From positions 186,001 through 250,000 of the forward strand of contig NZ_FMVM01000009.1 of the NCBI RefSeq assembly GCF_900102085.1: 64,000 bases of DNA, in the 5' to 3' direction. This DNA is from Paenibacillus polysaccharolyticus (GTDB lineage: Bacteria; Bacillota; Bacilli; Paenibacillales; Paenibacillaceae). The notes under the pieces were generated by a model, which had not been told where the DNA came from, made no database searches, and saw nothing but the letters and a program-made list of their open reading frames with translations. The translations under genes and the position numbers were made by a program. Below are positions 26,461 through 34,616 of this stretch, in pieces (position 1 is the stretch's first letter; the number at the start of each line of letters is the position of its first letter).

Positions 26461-27342
26461 TCAGCTATTATGCCAATAAAAAGTATAATGTGAATGTTGC
26501 TGAAATCCTAATGACTTATAAAAATGACTATCAGAAATAACATATGCTTTCTCAGCACCTAAGGAACGACTTCTTTTTAAAACTTCCATAACCACTGCTT
26601 GGCCCAGACCCTTATAACGATACTCAGGAACCGTACATACAGGTTCAACATAAACATAATCTGTTTTCGGACTATACCATAAGCCACAGTATGCAACATA
26701 TTCCCCATCTTTATTTTCAGCCACAACATGTAGAAAAGGGTTCAAATGGGTTGCGGATAACATTTCTTTTTGCTTATTCATCGTAACTTCATCAACGGGT
26801 ACAGGCCCTTCGTTATCAAATGCTTGCCATAACATATGATGAAGTTTATATAGGTCATTCTTTATATCAATGTTTTTTAGGGTTATGCCTTCAGAAATTG
26901 TACCTTCAAGGCTAACATTCTCTAGTGCAAGCTCAAGTATGTTTTCCGTCTGATCATGCGTAACAAAATGATAACTACGCAGTAAATCTACAGTATGGAT
27001 ATCTTTATCATTCACCGCAATCCCAAGGCCACCTTCATTACTGAAAGTAGCAATAGCATATTCTAATATATCTTTTTCTAACTCTTCAAATCCCTGTTTA
27101 GTAGCAAAAAATGCTTCTCCGAAATAATGGTCATACGTTGCTATAGCTACTAACTCATCAGCAAGATACCATAATCCAATTTTATTTTTTAAGTCACGAT
27201 TAAATTCAGGATGAAAAAACATCCATTCCCACCTTGCCCAGTTCCAATTAATATGTTTTCGGTCGTCTTTTGATAATTCAATTAAAAAGTCACAAACTTG
27301 TTCATAACAAGAATCATCGAAATTTCTAAAAACAATTTTCAT
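26461..27342 (-). CDS. GNAT acetyltransferase (cassette gene)
   Basis: About 293 residues with two GNAT-like halves; the C-terminal one is canonical: VYVEPVCTVPEYRYKGLGQAVVMEVLKRSRSLGAEKAYVISD, in which YRYKGLGQA is the acetyl-CoA pyrophosphate loop. The acceptor is unknown; tandem-GNAT proteins of this kind include antibiotic acetyltransferases. ATG 27342 has GGGAG seven bases upstream; 18 upstream bases in frame are leader. Followed by site L. Confidence 0.8.
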   Translation of the reverse strand: MKIVFRNFDDSCYEQVCDFLIELSKDDRKHINWNWARWEWMFFHPEFNRDLKNKIGLWYLADELVAIATYDHYFGEAFFATKQGFEELEKDILEYAIATFSNEGGLGIAVNDKDIHTVDLLRSYHFVTHDQTENILELALENVSLEGTISEGITLKNIDIKNDLYKLHHMLWQAFDNEGPVPVDEVTMNKQKEMLSATHLNPFLHVVAENKDGEYVAYCGLWYSPKTDYVYVEPVCTVPEYRYKGLGQAVVMEVLKRSRSLGAEKAYVISDSHFYKSLGFQQHSHYTFYWHNS

Positions 27343-27376
27343 TTTAAACTCCCATATCATATAAATTCTGAGTCTA

Positions 27377-27412
27377 TTTCTGATAACGTTCCCGTATTCA
27401 CGACCCGACTAG
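27377..27412 (-). repeat. attC-like site K (half site)
   Basis: Only the R'/L' half is left: TGATAACGTTCCCGTATTCACGACCC. The other arm is missing and the stop of the neighbouring gene (TAG, 27409) sits at the break, so a deletion fused the gene end directly to half of a site. Confidence 0.7.
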
Positions 27413-27915
27413 GTCCTTATGATCTTTATATATGTCTTTGCGACAACAGGAAAGATATCTTCAGACTGTACTTCTAGATGGTCTTCACTTGTTTCATTCT
27501 CTATGATTTTCAATCCATCAAAACAAGCATTTTCTTTAAACCAATCAATTAGTTCAGGCAAGGAGCAACTTCCCTTCAAACCCTCGTCTTCATAATAAGA
27601 AAGCAATGTCACTGTAAATGCAGGTATTAAGGAATCCGCTTTCAAATACAAAATAAAGTCTTTACTCTTATAATACGTTTTAAGATACTGCTCAATCTCT
27701 TCCTCTAGATAAGAAAAGGTTTCGATTAATTTCTCTGATGATATTCGATTATGCTTAATCAATCGGTTGAATCCATGGATGTAGAAGTAGTTATGATAGA
27801 GTTCCTTCTCTCTTAACTTGGGATCATTAGCAAATAAAAAAACGGGGGAAGTCGTTATCGAATGAACTTCTCCATATGCTTTTTGAGCATACTTCTTTAA
27901 GTACTCCAGGATCAA
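27409..27915 (-). CDS. Hypothetical protein (cassette gene)
   Basis: A 168-residue soluble, mainly helical protein with many Tyr/Lys. ILEYLKKYAQKAYGEVHSITTSPVFLF, then LPELIDWFKENACFDGLKI. No family recognised. It starts at TTG 27915 with GGAG seven bases upstream. The two sites around it are J (intact) and K (half). Its last codons run into the truncated site K. Confidence 0.5.
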   Translation of the reverse strand: MILEYLKKYAQKAYGEVHSITTSPVFLFANDPKLREKELYHNYFYIHGFNRLIKHNRISSEKLIETFSYLEEEIEQYLKTYYKSKDFILYLKADSLIPAFTVTLLSYYEDEGLKGSCSLPELIDWFKENACFDGLKIIENETSEDHLEVQSEDIFPVVAKTYIKIIRT

Positions 27916-27937
27916 AAGCTCACTCCTCGTTGGTAAT

Positions 27938-28051
27938 TTTTCTTAACGTTCCTGTATTCACGGCCTCAGCGTATGCTGAGTTTCCAGTTGCTTCTATACT
28001 TCCTCGAAATCCCTCTTCTAGACGCCTGGAGCTTAAATATAATGTTAACTC
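27938..28051 (-). repeat. attC-like site J
   Basis: Plus-strand ends TTAACGTTCCTGTATTCACGG and GCTTAAATATAATGTTAACTC. Outer ATAAC boxes are changed to TTAAC/GTTAA but still pair. Inner CCTCAGC/GCTGAG stem present. Confidence 0.8.
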
Positions 28052-28076
28052 ATCTCGCTACATCATTAATTTACAT

Positions 28077-28604
28077 TCACAGCTCATTATCCAATGGTTT
28101 AATTAGATACATCAGCAGATCATCATCTACCATCACTTTCTCTCCGGGTTTTGCTTCAATATTGTTATAGACGATTCCATGACCATCCATGTAATACCCG
28201 CGTTTGTTGTACATCATTTGAGCATTACCATAATCTTTATAGAGCCCTACTCCTAAGCCAATGAATCTGGATCTCTTGGATGCTATTCTTTCGAGTTCAT
28301 CGAACATTGTACTTGCGATCCCCTTCCTCCTGAACTCTGGAAAAACATTCAAGTCATTTATTTCTGGGATATTACCTGTTTTAAAATACGGATAATCCGA
28401 AGTAAACATTAAGTGGCAACACCCAGCCAATGTATCTCCATAGTAGGCCATTAAAGTCACTCTCTTGCCTTCTATATTTTCTTCCAAGCACTTATAGAAA
28501 TAGTCATTCGAGGTGTACCATGGATATCTTTTTGAAAATTCAAAATTTAATAAAGATACTTCTTCATGTTTTGAAAGGTGCCTTATTCTTATTAGGTTTT
28601 CCAT
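28077..28604 (-). CDS. GNAT acetyltransferase (cassette gene)
   Basis: About 175 residues with a complete GNAT core: LAGCCHLMFTSDYPYF (strand 4), NDLNVFPEFRRKGIASTMFDELERIA (acetyl-CoA loop RRKGIA) and a C-terminal YKDYGNAQMMYNKRGYYMDGHG. The acceptor is unknown. AGAGG lies seven bases before ATG 28604. It lies between sites I and J. Confidence 0.85.
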   Translation of the reverse strand: MENLIRIRHLSKHEEVSLLNFEFSKRYPWYTSNDYFYKCLEENIEGKRVTLMAYYGDTLAGCCHLMFTSDYPYFKTGNIPEINDLNVFPEFRRKGIASTMFDELERIASKRSRFIGLGVGLYKDYGNAQMMYNKRGYYMDGHGIVYNNIEAKPGEKVMVDDDLLMYLIKPLDNEL

Positions 28605-28627
28605 TTTCATTCCTCTTTCTATCAATT

Positions 28628-28684
28628 TTAGTTAACGTTCCTGTATTCATGTACTCCGGGATTGTTTGCTTAAATTATGGGATG
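28628..28684 (-). repeat. attC-like site I (short, degenerate)
   Basis: Plus-strand GTTAACGTTCCTGTATTCATG is intact. The other end is shortened to GCTTAAATTATGGGATG, lacking the AATATTATGT stretch. The stop codon of the P-loop gene lies inside it (TAA in CATCCCATAA). Confidence 0.7.
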
Positions 28685-29340
28685 TCAATATCTTCTTCAA
28701 ATTTCTCCAAAAAATGATTCACTTTATTCTCATAGTCTTCCCAATTGTACTTTTCGTTTTTTATGATCAATTTTGGTATCTCCCATTCTTGAACGATATT
28801 GAAAATGAAATCTTGGTTTTTCGTCCAAAAATGGCCCGCTTCAATAAAATCATTATCCGTGTATAGTCCACAACGATCCTGTGTGAACTCAGGTCCACGA
28901 ACACTACATATCCATTTCCAATGTTGTTCTACATGAGTTTGATAAAAATAAATCAGGATCGGATCGAGACGACTTAAAATAAGTTGTACTTTCTTGGTCA
29001 AATCTAATATTCTTTGTTCGTCCATTTGCATATTAAAGGCAAAACCAAGTGTATTCTGAAAGACGTAACTTTCCATAATTGTAACTTCGTCTCGCCCTAC
29101 TCTTTCATTGACAAAATCAGTGAATAGCTGTTCAACTTTTGTAGTAAACCACTCCGCTTCATCTTGAATAGTAAAGGAAGTAAACGTCTTATCGTATATT
29201 CGCAATGGATGGTTCTCTTCCAATTCATGATAAAACCTATTTTGAATATTCATTTCATTCAACTTTGCACCTATTACTTTTCCAATCGTCGACTTACCGG
29301 AACCCGGCATTCCATCTATCAGTATCAATCTTGACTTCAT
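28675..29340 (-). CDS. P-loop kinase-like protein (cassette gene)
   Basis: A 221-residue protein with Walker A GMPGSGKST at residues 10-18 and the helix-strand pattern of small-molecule kinases (VTIMESYVFQNTLGF around residue 90; LDPILIYFYQTHVEQ). Substrate unknown; tunicamycin-resistance-like or phosphoribulokinase-like NTPases are comparable. GAGGAAG precedes ATG 29340. The stop codon lies inside site I, typical for a cassette. Confidence 0.7.
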   Translation of the reverse strand: MKSRLILIDGMPGSGKSTIGKVIGAKLNEMNIQNRFYHELEENHPLRIYDKTFTSFTIQDEAEWFTTKVEQLFTDFVNERVGRDEVTIMESYVFQNTLGFAFNMQMDEQRILDLTKKVQLILSRLDPILIYFYQTHVEQHWKWICSVRGPEFTQDRCGLYTDNDFIEAGHFWTKNQDFIFNIVQEWEIPKLIIKNEKYNWEDYENKVNHFLEKFEEDIDIP

Positions 29341-29386
29341 AGATCTTCCTCATTTCTATGTTTGTATTATTCCTAATTGCAGATTT

Positions 29387-29486
29387 CAGATAACGTTTGT
29401 GCATTAACGACCCAGCGAACGCTGGGTGTCCGGCCAATGCCAATTCAAGGGTGTATGCCCGCAGCGTAAATATTATGTTATACGAA
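29387..29486 (-). repeat. attC-like site H
   Basis: TCAGATAACGTTTGTGCATTAACGACC and, on the other side, CGCAGCGTAAATATTATGTTATACG. It has the CCAGCG/CGCTGG inner stem. The L boxes differ from other sites (ATTAACG with CGTAAAT). Confidence 0.8.
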
Positions 29487-29567
29487 GATTCATTATTCTT
29501 TGAATAAGCGGCTTGGGGTTCGTTATTGTTTATTCGCCTTCCTATTACTTTCAGTTGATTTAAAAAC

Positions 29568-29704
29568 TCATTTTTCTAAATCAATAGATAATTCCATGTC
29601 AATTCTATATTTCCAATTCACAAAATCTTCTGCTATTTTGAAGACAATTTTTGAATATGTTCTTTAGTGATATAGGCACCTTCATATCCTTCAAAAACTT
29701 CATT
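29568..29704 (-). pseudogene. Small frameshifted gene remnant
   Basis: Minus strand: NEVFEGYEGAYITKEHIQKLSSK in one frame and, after a one-base shift, IAEDFVNWKYRIDMELSIDLEK to the stop at 29568. Both halves look like coding sequence of one short protein. No family was recognised. Probably the tail of a cassette gene that has decayed; the region 29486-29718 holds nothing else. Confidence 0.35.
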
Positions 29705-29718
29705 AAATATTCATTCCT

Positions 29719-30126
29719 TTACAATCTCTCCTCACCATTTTTGTACTCATATAACTTTAAATACTCAAAATTCGATGAGGCTAAAATATCATGGAGATAC
29801 CTTTCTTGCTCTTCGATTGTTACATGATAAGGTGGTGTTTGATCTATAATATTAGCAAAGAGTATCCAGCCAACGTCCTCGTTCGAAAACTTATATTTCC
29901 CTTCTAAATCTTTGTTGGGATAAACTTCTATATATACTTGTTTTTCTTTGTTCAAATTCCAATAATAATATTTATAAACATATGGAAGCCTCGAATCTAA
30001 CAAGCTTTTGTTCCTCGTTTTTGAGAAAGTTCTATTTAATGGTTCTAAAAAACTGTAAAGAGCACTCATAAGCACCTTTTCATCCTTACTGCCACATAAA
30101 AAACCATACTCAACCATTTTATTCAT
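29719..30126 (-). CDS. Hypothetical protein (cassette gene)
   Basis: About 135 residues: MVEYGFLCGSKDEKVLMSALYSFLEPLNRTFSK at the start and KQVYIEVYPNKDLEGKYKFSNEDVGWILFANI in the middle. Soluble, no family recognised. ATG 30126 has GGGAG eight bases upstream; an in-frame extension to 30192 would start in site G and lacks a site. Downstream lies the remnant at 29568-29704. Confidence 0.5.
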   Translation of the reverse strand: MNKMVEYGFLCGSKDEKVLMSALYSFLEPLNRTFSKTRNKSLLDSRLPYVYKYYYWNLNKEKQVYIEVYPNKDLEGKYKFSNEDVGWILFANIIDQTPPYHVTIEEQERYLHDILASSNFEYLKLYEYKNGEERL

Positions 30127-30196
30127 TTCTAATCTCCCGCTAGCCAAAATTTCTTGTATCTTAAGGTTTTGTTTATATATTATCACTTGCACAGGT

Positions 30197-30396
30197 TTTG
30201 TATAACGTTTCTATATTCACGAACCCTCACTGCCTTAAGTGACAGGAGGGAACGGCCGCGACGCGGTTTGGCAATGCAGGGGTGTCAGGCTGAATATGCT
30301 ACTCTGCTACTGAAATCTCTACTGATGAAGCTTCTCCCTACTTTGGCCGGACCAAGGAGCGATAGCGACGAAGCGTGAATAAGATGTTCTAGGATG
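30197..30396 (-). repeat. attC-like site G (long type)
   Basis: About 200 bp. Plus-strand ends TATAACGTTTCTATATTCACGAAC and AGCGTGAATAAGATGTTCTAGGATG; the right box is GTTCT instead of GTTAT. GC-rich inner stems (GGCCGCGACGCGG; TTAAGTGA/TCACT). Confidence 0.75.
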
Positions 30397-30426
30397 TCGT
30401 TGGCTTCTAAGATATACTCACAAGAA

Positions 30427-31122
30427 TCATTTAAATTTTATCCTAAGTATTTTAGGATTCGATTGTTGATCGATAATAAAATCAAATATCACATCTTGTA
30501 GTAATGTCATTATCTTGGCCATTATTATTAATAGATTGTGAAGTCTATCTCCAAGTGCTTTAGTTTTCTCTTGTTTCTCGATTATACTGATTAACTGATT
30601 CAATTGAATGTCTTCTGCAAAGGTATAGTCACTAAACAAATAATGATCGCTTGTCAAAGTGAATTCTGTTCTAAAATCTTCAACATATAATTCATTTAAT
30701 ATCTTCTTTACTGACTTTGCATCGTTCCTTTTTTGGAAGTTATTATAATGAAATACCTTGTTTCGTGATTCATTAATAAAATCCTTCAGGTATTTGTAAT
30801 CTGGATCATTTGTTATTAGTTCAATAAATTCATCATATTTCTTTTTGAAGTTTTTAATTGATACGAGCCTCTCAGCAATGTTACTTTTCAAACTGCTTTC
30901 AACTAAATCTACAGATTCTTTTAAAAATCCAAGACTGATCTTAAACAAGAAAAATGTATAGTTAGGCATTTCCTTAGAGTCACTTAAGTGGAAAATAAGT
31001 TTGTGCGTTTTTATTAAATCTTGAAGAGCAATTGCAAAGGATGTAATCCATAGATCATATTCTGAATTAGTATTAATAAAGTTTTCAAGTTTGAACTTGT
31101 GTTCAATTTTTTTATACTTCAT
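30427..31122 (-). CDS. HEPN-like protein (cassette gene)
   Basis: A 231-residue helical protein. LKDFINESRNKVFHYNNFQ near residue 115-133 contains RNKVFH, the R-N-x3-H motif of HEPN ribonucleases. The N-terminus (LWITSFAIALQDLIKTHKLIFHL) and a long C-terminal helical bundle fit this fold. The substrate would be RNA if it is active. No antitoxin nucleotidyltransferase lies next to it in the same cassette. AGGTGA precedes ATG 31122. Confidence 0.55.
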   Translation of the reverse strand: MKYKKIEHKFKLENFINTNSEYDLWITSFAIALQDLIKTHKLIFHLSDSKEMPNYTFFLFKISLGFLKESVDLVESSLKSNIAERLVSIKNFKKKYDEFIELITNDPDYKYLKDFINESRNKVFHYNNFQKRNDAKSVKKILNELYVEDFRTEFTLTSDHYLFSDYTFAEDIQLNQLISIIEKQEKTKALGDRLHNLLIIMAKIMTLLQDVIFDFIIDQQSNPKILRIKFK

Positions 31123-31156
31123 TGATTCACCTGCTATTATTGAATTTCCGACGATT

Positions 31157-31234
31157 TCCTATAACGTTCCTATATTCACGACCAGCGAATGCTGGACCAA
31201 GGACGAATGTCCGCATTGTTAAATGAAGTTAATC
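31157..31234 (-). repeat. attC-like site F (short type)
   Basis: Plus-strand TATAACGTTCCTATATTCACGACC at one end. At the other the box is GTTAAT, overlapping the stop codon of the neighbouring gene, with CCAGCG/GCTGG and GGACG/CGTCC inner stems. Confidence 0.7.
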
Positions 31235-32026
31235 TTCTCTCAAAATGCTACTTGAATTGTCAACTCTGTATGCTAATAGGCTAATTAAAATGATATAATC
31301 CATAGCTCTATCAGGATCATCGGTAATATTCCCATGTCCTCTTGGATTTCGAATTCCCATTACAACTCCCTCAAATAAGTGCATGATTCCTTCTTGTTCA
31401 TCTAAATCAGTCTGATCTATCAAGTTATTAAATCCTAAAATCGGTTTATTTCTCGAAAAAACTGTTCTAACTAAGTTTGTTCCATCTAAGTCATGTCTTT
31501 TTGATTTTTCTTTAACATAATTAATCAATGATTTAGAAGCTTCGAATACAGCACTCGAAAAGTGACCATCTTTATATAAATTCAAACAAACATTAGAAAT
31601 ACGTGGATGCAAATTTAATCCATTGAACGTTTGAATTTTGATAGTATCAGGATCTTGTTCCAAATCAAATTTTTTCTCTGCCAATCTTTCTATCAAACCG
31701 TTTAACATACTAATTGCATGTTCAATCCCTAATTGAAATTTTGTTTGTTTTCCTAAAAATGAATCACCAATTACGTATGTTCCTTCCCAAATGGTATAGT
31801 GTTGATATTTAATAAACTCAGGCGAAAATTGACCATAAACTTCTCTTATTGTTTCTTTGATACTTTCCTCAACATTTTTAATTTTCGGGTCTGAGTAAAC
31901 AGTCTCTTCTCTTAACTCTTCTACATCTTGAACTCTACGTTCTAATTTAGTGATTCCACGATCTATCTCTTTAATAGTAAATTGTTTTATTTGTACCGTC
32001 GTTTCTTCTGAATTTTTCCTTGTCAT
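31229..32026 (-). CDS. TIGR02391 (Ymh)-family protein (cassette gene)
   Basis: A 265-residue protein. Residues 120-255 match the TIGR02391/Hypoth_ymh family: NGLNLHPRISNVCLNLYKDGHFSSAVFEASKSLINYVKEKS, LMGTNLV-like LDGTNLVRTVFS, and MGIRNPRGHGN near the end. RNPRGH conforms to R-N-x3-H of HEPN-type RNases. The family is often found in phage-defence and restriction neighbourhoods. The N-terminal 115 residues are a coiled-coil-rich helical part. GGAGG before ATG 32026; its stop overlaps site F. Confidence 0.75.
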   Translation of the reverse strand: MTRKNSEETTVQIKQFTIKEIDRGITKLERRVQDVEELREETVYSDPKIKNVEESIKETIREVYGQFSPEFIKYQHYTIWEGTYVIGDSFLGKQTKFQLGIEHAISMLNGLIERLAEKKFDLEQDPDTIKIQTFNGLNLHPRISNVCLNLYKDGHFSSAVFEASKSLINYVKEKSKRHDLDGTNLVRTVFSRNKPILGFNNLIDQTDLDEQEGIMHLFEGVVMGIRNPRGHGNITDDPDRAMDYIILISLLAYRVDNSSSILRED

Positions 32027-32062
32027 ATTCTAAGCCTCCAACATCATATGTTTAGATTAATT

Positions 32063-32184
32063 TCGTTTAACGTTCCTGTATTCATGAACCCCAAAGGGGT
32101 TGTCTGCTGAAATTCCTCTTCGAAATCCTTCACGCAGACCAAGACTCCGAAGGAGCCGCTGCTTGAATATTATGTTATCCGATG
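32063..32184 (-). repeat. attC-like site E
   Basis: TTTAACGTTCCTGTATTCATGAAC ... GCTTGAATATTATGTTATCCGATG. The centre (CCCCAAAGGGG, CTGCTGAAATTCCTCTTCG, CGCAGACC) is nearly the same as in site A, marking A and E as recent relatives. Confidence 0.88.
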
Positions 32185-32232
32185 TTGGCGCCTTCATTGA
32201 GGAATCTTTAAGTTAGTTATTGTAATTATTAT

Positions 32233-33657
32233 TTATCTGTTTGTTCTGTTCCTTCTTCCACTAATTGCTTTCCTTACTCTGCCTCTCTTTCTGCCTCTTT
32301 TTCTAACATACCTTCTATTTTTAGCACTTTGAATTATATCTTCTTCTACCTGTTCAAAAGAATTCATTTGCAGAAAATCATTATTTGTAAACTCTACTTT
32401 TACTATAGGCTCCTCAACTTCTTGAATAAACTTGTTATATTCTTCCGATTCTCTAATTTCAGTAAATATAGGCCATTCCTTTAAGTTATCAACAGAAAGA
32501 TCATTGGGCATAGATATTTTCAATAAATCAAAAAATTCTTCTTTTTCGTTTTTTAAAGCTAATAAAGAAAGTTGAAATTTTTTATTATAAGGACTAAAGT
32601 CTGCTTCTTCAATCTCTTTTTTCAAAATTTCATATTGTCCGCTCCTTTTCATACATAGCCAATAATTCACCTTGGACATTAATTTATCTTCTGCAGATAT
32701 ACTAATCTCATTGGAACAAAAATTATAAAGATTTGCAGCTAAACTCCAATCTTCATCTAACATTAATGTATAGCCTTCACCCATTATCTCATCTACACGT
32801 TCTTGTGATTTCTTCTCAGCTTTTCTCCACATTTCTAGTAAAATTAATATACCTACATTCTCAATAATTGAAATTGATTTATTTATATATTCTCTGTCTA
32901 CATTAATTTTATCTCCCAAAGAAATATCTTTCCTCAAGTCAACATTTACATTTTTAAAATAGATAGAATTCACAATTCCATCATTATGTACAACAATATT
33001 TCTTCTTTGGAAAATTTCTGATATTAATTCTTTATTTTTTTGAAAATATGAAATTGTTATTTTAACTTTATCGGTTAAATATTTATACCACTTATCGAGA
33101 CTTCCATACATAATACCTTCAACCTCTTGATCGATAAGATATTTTTCTGCATCTTCGAATGAACCTAATTTCCTTATATCTTCAAGACTTAATGTTTTAT
33201 CCTTTATACTCATTATTTCAGGAAACTTTGTTATATGCGTGTGCAATACTCTTGAAATTAATAATTCGAAAAATACTATCAAATTTATTAATGAATTTTG
33301 ATAGAGCATATTGATTTGTCCCTTTTGCAAATTTATCTCTTTCATTGCATTATTGAGCCCAACACCTGCCTTTCCTTTGATAGTAACACTAACACCTTTG
33401 GTAAGGTCATCTTCATCTTTTTTTACTACATTCACTTGGTCTTTAAAAATATTAATGCATTCTTTAATTTGTTTATCACTTAATTTATATTTATCAGGAT
33501 TTAGTTGACTAAATGCAAATATCATTGGTAGTAAACCCATAGAGTTCTTTTTTATTACTTCTTCTTCTTTTTGTAATAGACTAGACTCCACTCCTGATAC
33601 AAATGATCTTAAAGTTTTAATATTATTCATGTAATTTTTCAGGATCGATTTATACAT
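32233..33657 (-). CDS. HEPN-motif protein with basic C-terminal tail (cassette gene)
   Basis: About 474 residues. The central helical domain (LINLIVFFELLISRVLHTHI...EIFQRRNIVVHNDGIVNSIYF, about residues 130-250) contains RNIVVH, an R-N-x3-H HEPN motif followed by the NDG often seen there. C-terminal to it are helical repeats (TLMLDEDWSLAANLYNFCSNE) and a strongly basic tail (RRYVRKRGRKRGRVRKA) that could bind RNA or DNA. ATG 33657 has GGGGG eight bases upstream; 21 upstream bases are leader. Function unknown; a ribonuclease-type defence role is an inference from the motif only. Confidence 0.6.
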   Translation of the reverse strand: MYKSILKNYMNNIKTLRSFVSGVESSLLQKEEEVIKKNSMGLLPMIFAFSQLNPDKYKLSDKQIKECINIFKDQVNVVKKDEDDLTKGVSVTIKGKAGVGLNNAMKEINLQKGQINMLYQNSLINLIVFFELLISRVLHTHITKFPEIMSIKDKTLSLEDIRKLGSFEDAEKYLIDQEVEGIMYGSLDKWYKYLTDKVKITISYFQKNKELISEIFQRRNIVVHNDGIVNSIYFKNVNVDLRKDISLGDKINVDREYINKSISIIENVGILILLEMWRKAEKKSQERVDEIMGEGYTLMLDEDWSLAANLYNFCSNEISISAEDKLMSKVNYWLCMKRSGQYEILKKEIEEADFSPYNKKFQLSLLALKNEKEEFFDLLKISMPNDLSVDNLKEWPIFTEIRESEEYNKFIQEVEEPIVKVEFTNNDFLQMNSFEQVEEDIIQSAKNRRYVRKRGRKRGRVRKAISGRRNRTNR

Positions 33658-33698
33658 TGAAATACCCCCATTTATCATTTAAAATAATTAGCGCCAAT

Positions 33699-33830
33699 TT
33701 CTTATAACGTTCCTGTATTCACGACGTCCGACAAATGGCGGATGTGTCTGCTGAAATTACTTCCTTTAATTCTATCCAGCAGACCAAGACTCCGTAAGGA
33801 GTCGCCGCTTGAATACTATGTTATCGGATG
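33699..33830 (-). repeat. attC-like site D
   Basis: TATAACGTTCCTGTATTCACGACG ... GCTTGAATACTATGTTATCGGATG. Interior GTCTGCTGAAATTAC...CAGACCAAGACTCC is related to sites A and E. Confidence 0.85.
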
Positions 33831-33856
33831 TTCCTGTCCTCTTCGAATTAGCTTAA

Positions 33857-34456
33857 TTACTTGGAGTTCTCTATTTTTTCTAATATGATTTTATTGGTAT
33901 CTCTGACGATCCATATTTTCGATACCTCGTCATAAGTTGCAATATAATTAGGTAAACCAGACCCTGACAACTGGTTTGTTTCACTGGATAGCGATTGTTT
34001 GCTCCGTAGCAAAGACATAATATTATCTAGAGCTTCGCGCATTGCTTCATCCGATGATATTCCATTAAATTTAAAGTTGTAATGATCATCATTAATTTTC
34101 ACTTCAAACCCAAATGTTATTTGCTTCTCCTCCACGCCATTTTTCGTTATCTTGTTATATTTTTTGTTTTTCACTCTTTTAAAAGTCCGTAATATTACGA
34201 TTTTTATGCTGTCCCATGTTGCACTAGCAATAATACCTGAAACCAATCCCATAGCTAATGGAGAACTAACTAAAAATGAAAAAACATTAGAAAATTCATC
34301 AATCGAAGCATTAATTTGCCCACTTTTATCTAACGCTATAAATTGAATTCCATTCTCTTTCAAATCAGAGCTTATCAATAAAAGATCGCTTTCTTCAATA
34401 GACCCCGACACGTAAAACAAACCTAATTTATGTTCAGGTATAACTGTTTCTTTCAT
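33857..34456 (-). CDS. Predicted membrane-associated protein (cassette gene)
   Basis: A 199-residue protein with one hydrophobic stretch at about 62-82 (LVSSPLAMGLVSGIIASATWD) between a soluble N-terminal part (HKLGLFYVSGSIEESDLLLISSDLKE) and a basic/beta-rich C-terminal part (GFEVKINDDHYNFKFNGISS). No family recognised. GGAGGG precedes ATG 34456. Enclosed between sites C and D. Confidence 0.5.
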   Translation of the reverse strand: MKETVIPEHKLGLFYVSGSIEESDLLLISSDLKENGIQFIALDKSGQINASIDEFSNVFSFLVSSPLAMGLVSGIIASATWDSIKIVILRTFKRVKNKKYNKITKNGVEEKQITFGFEVKINDDHYNFKFNGISSDEAMREALDNIMSLLRSKQSLSSETNQLSGSGLPNYIATYDEVSKIWIVRDTNKIILEKIENSK

Positions 34457-34497
34457 TTTGAGCCCTCCAAATAATATTTAATTACTTCACATGAATT

Positions 34498-34599
34498 TCC
34501 GATAACGTTCCTGTATTCACGACTCGACGCATGTCGAGTATCCGGCGACCGCCGGATCAAGGACGAATGTCCGCAGCGTGAATATTATGTTATGGGATG
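34498..34599 (-). repeat. attC-like site C (best-conserved short site)
   Basis: TCCGATAACGTTCCTGTATTCACGAC ... GCGTGAATATTATGTTATGGGATG. L boxes TATTCACG/CGTGAATA pair perfectly; R boxes GATAAC/GTTATGG. Two inner hairpins, CTCGAC...GTCGAG and ATCCGGCG...CGCCGGAT. Confidence 0.9.
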
Positions 34600-34616
34600 T
34601 TAATGCTCTTAATTTT

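Noticed and set aside
30154..30378. 74-codon plus-strand open frame within site G
   Set aside because: It is a by-product of the GC-rich stem of the site; against the direction of all genes and without a start signal.
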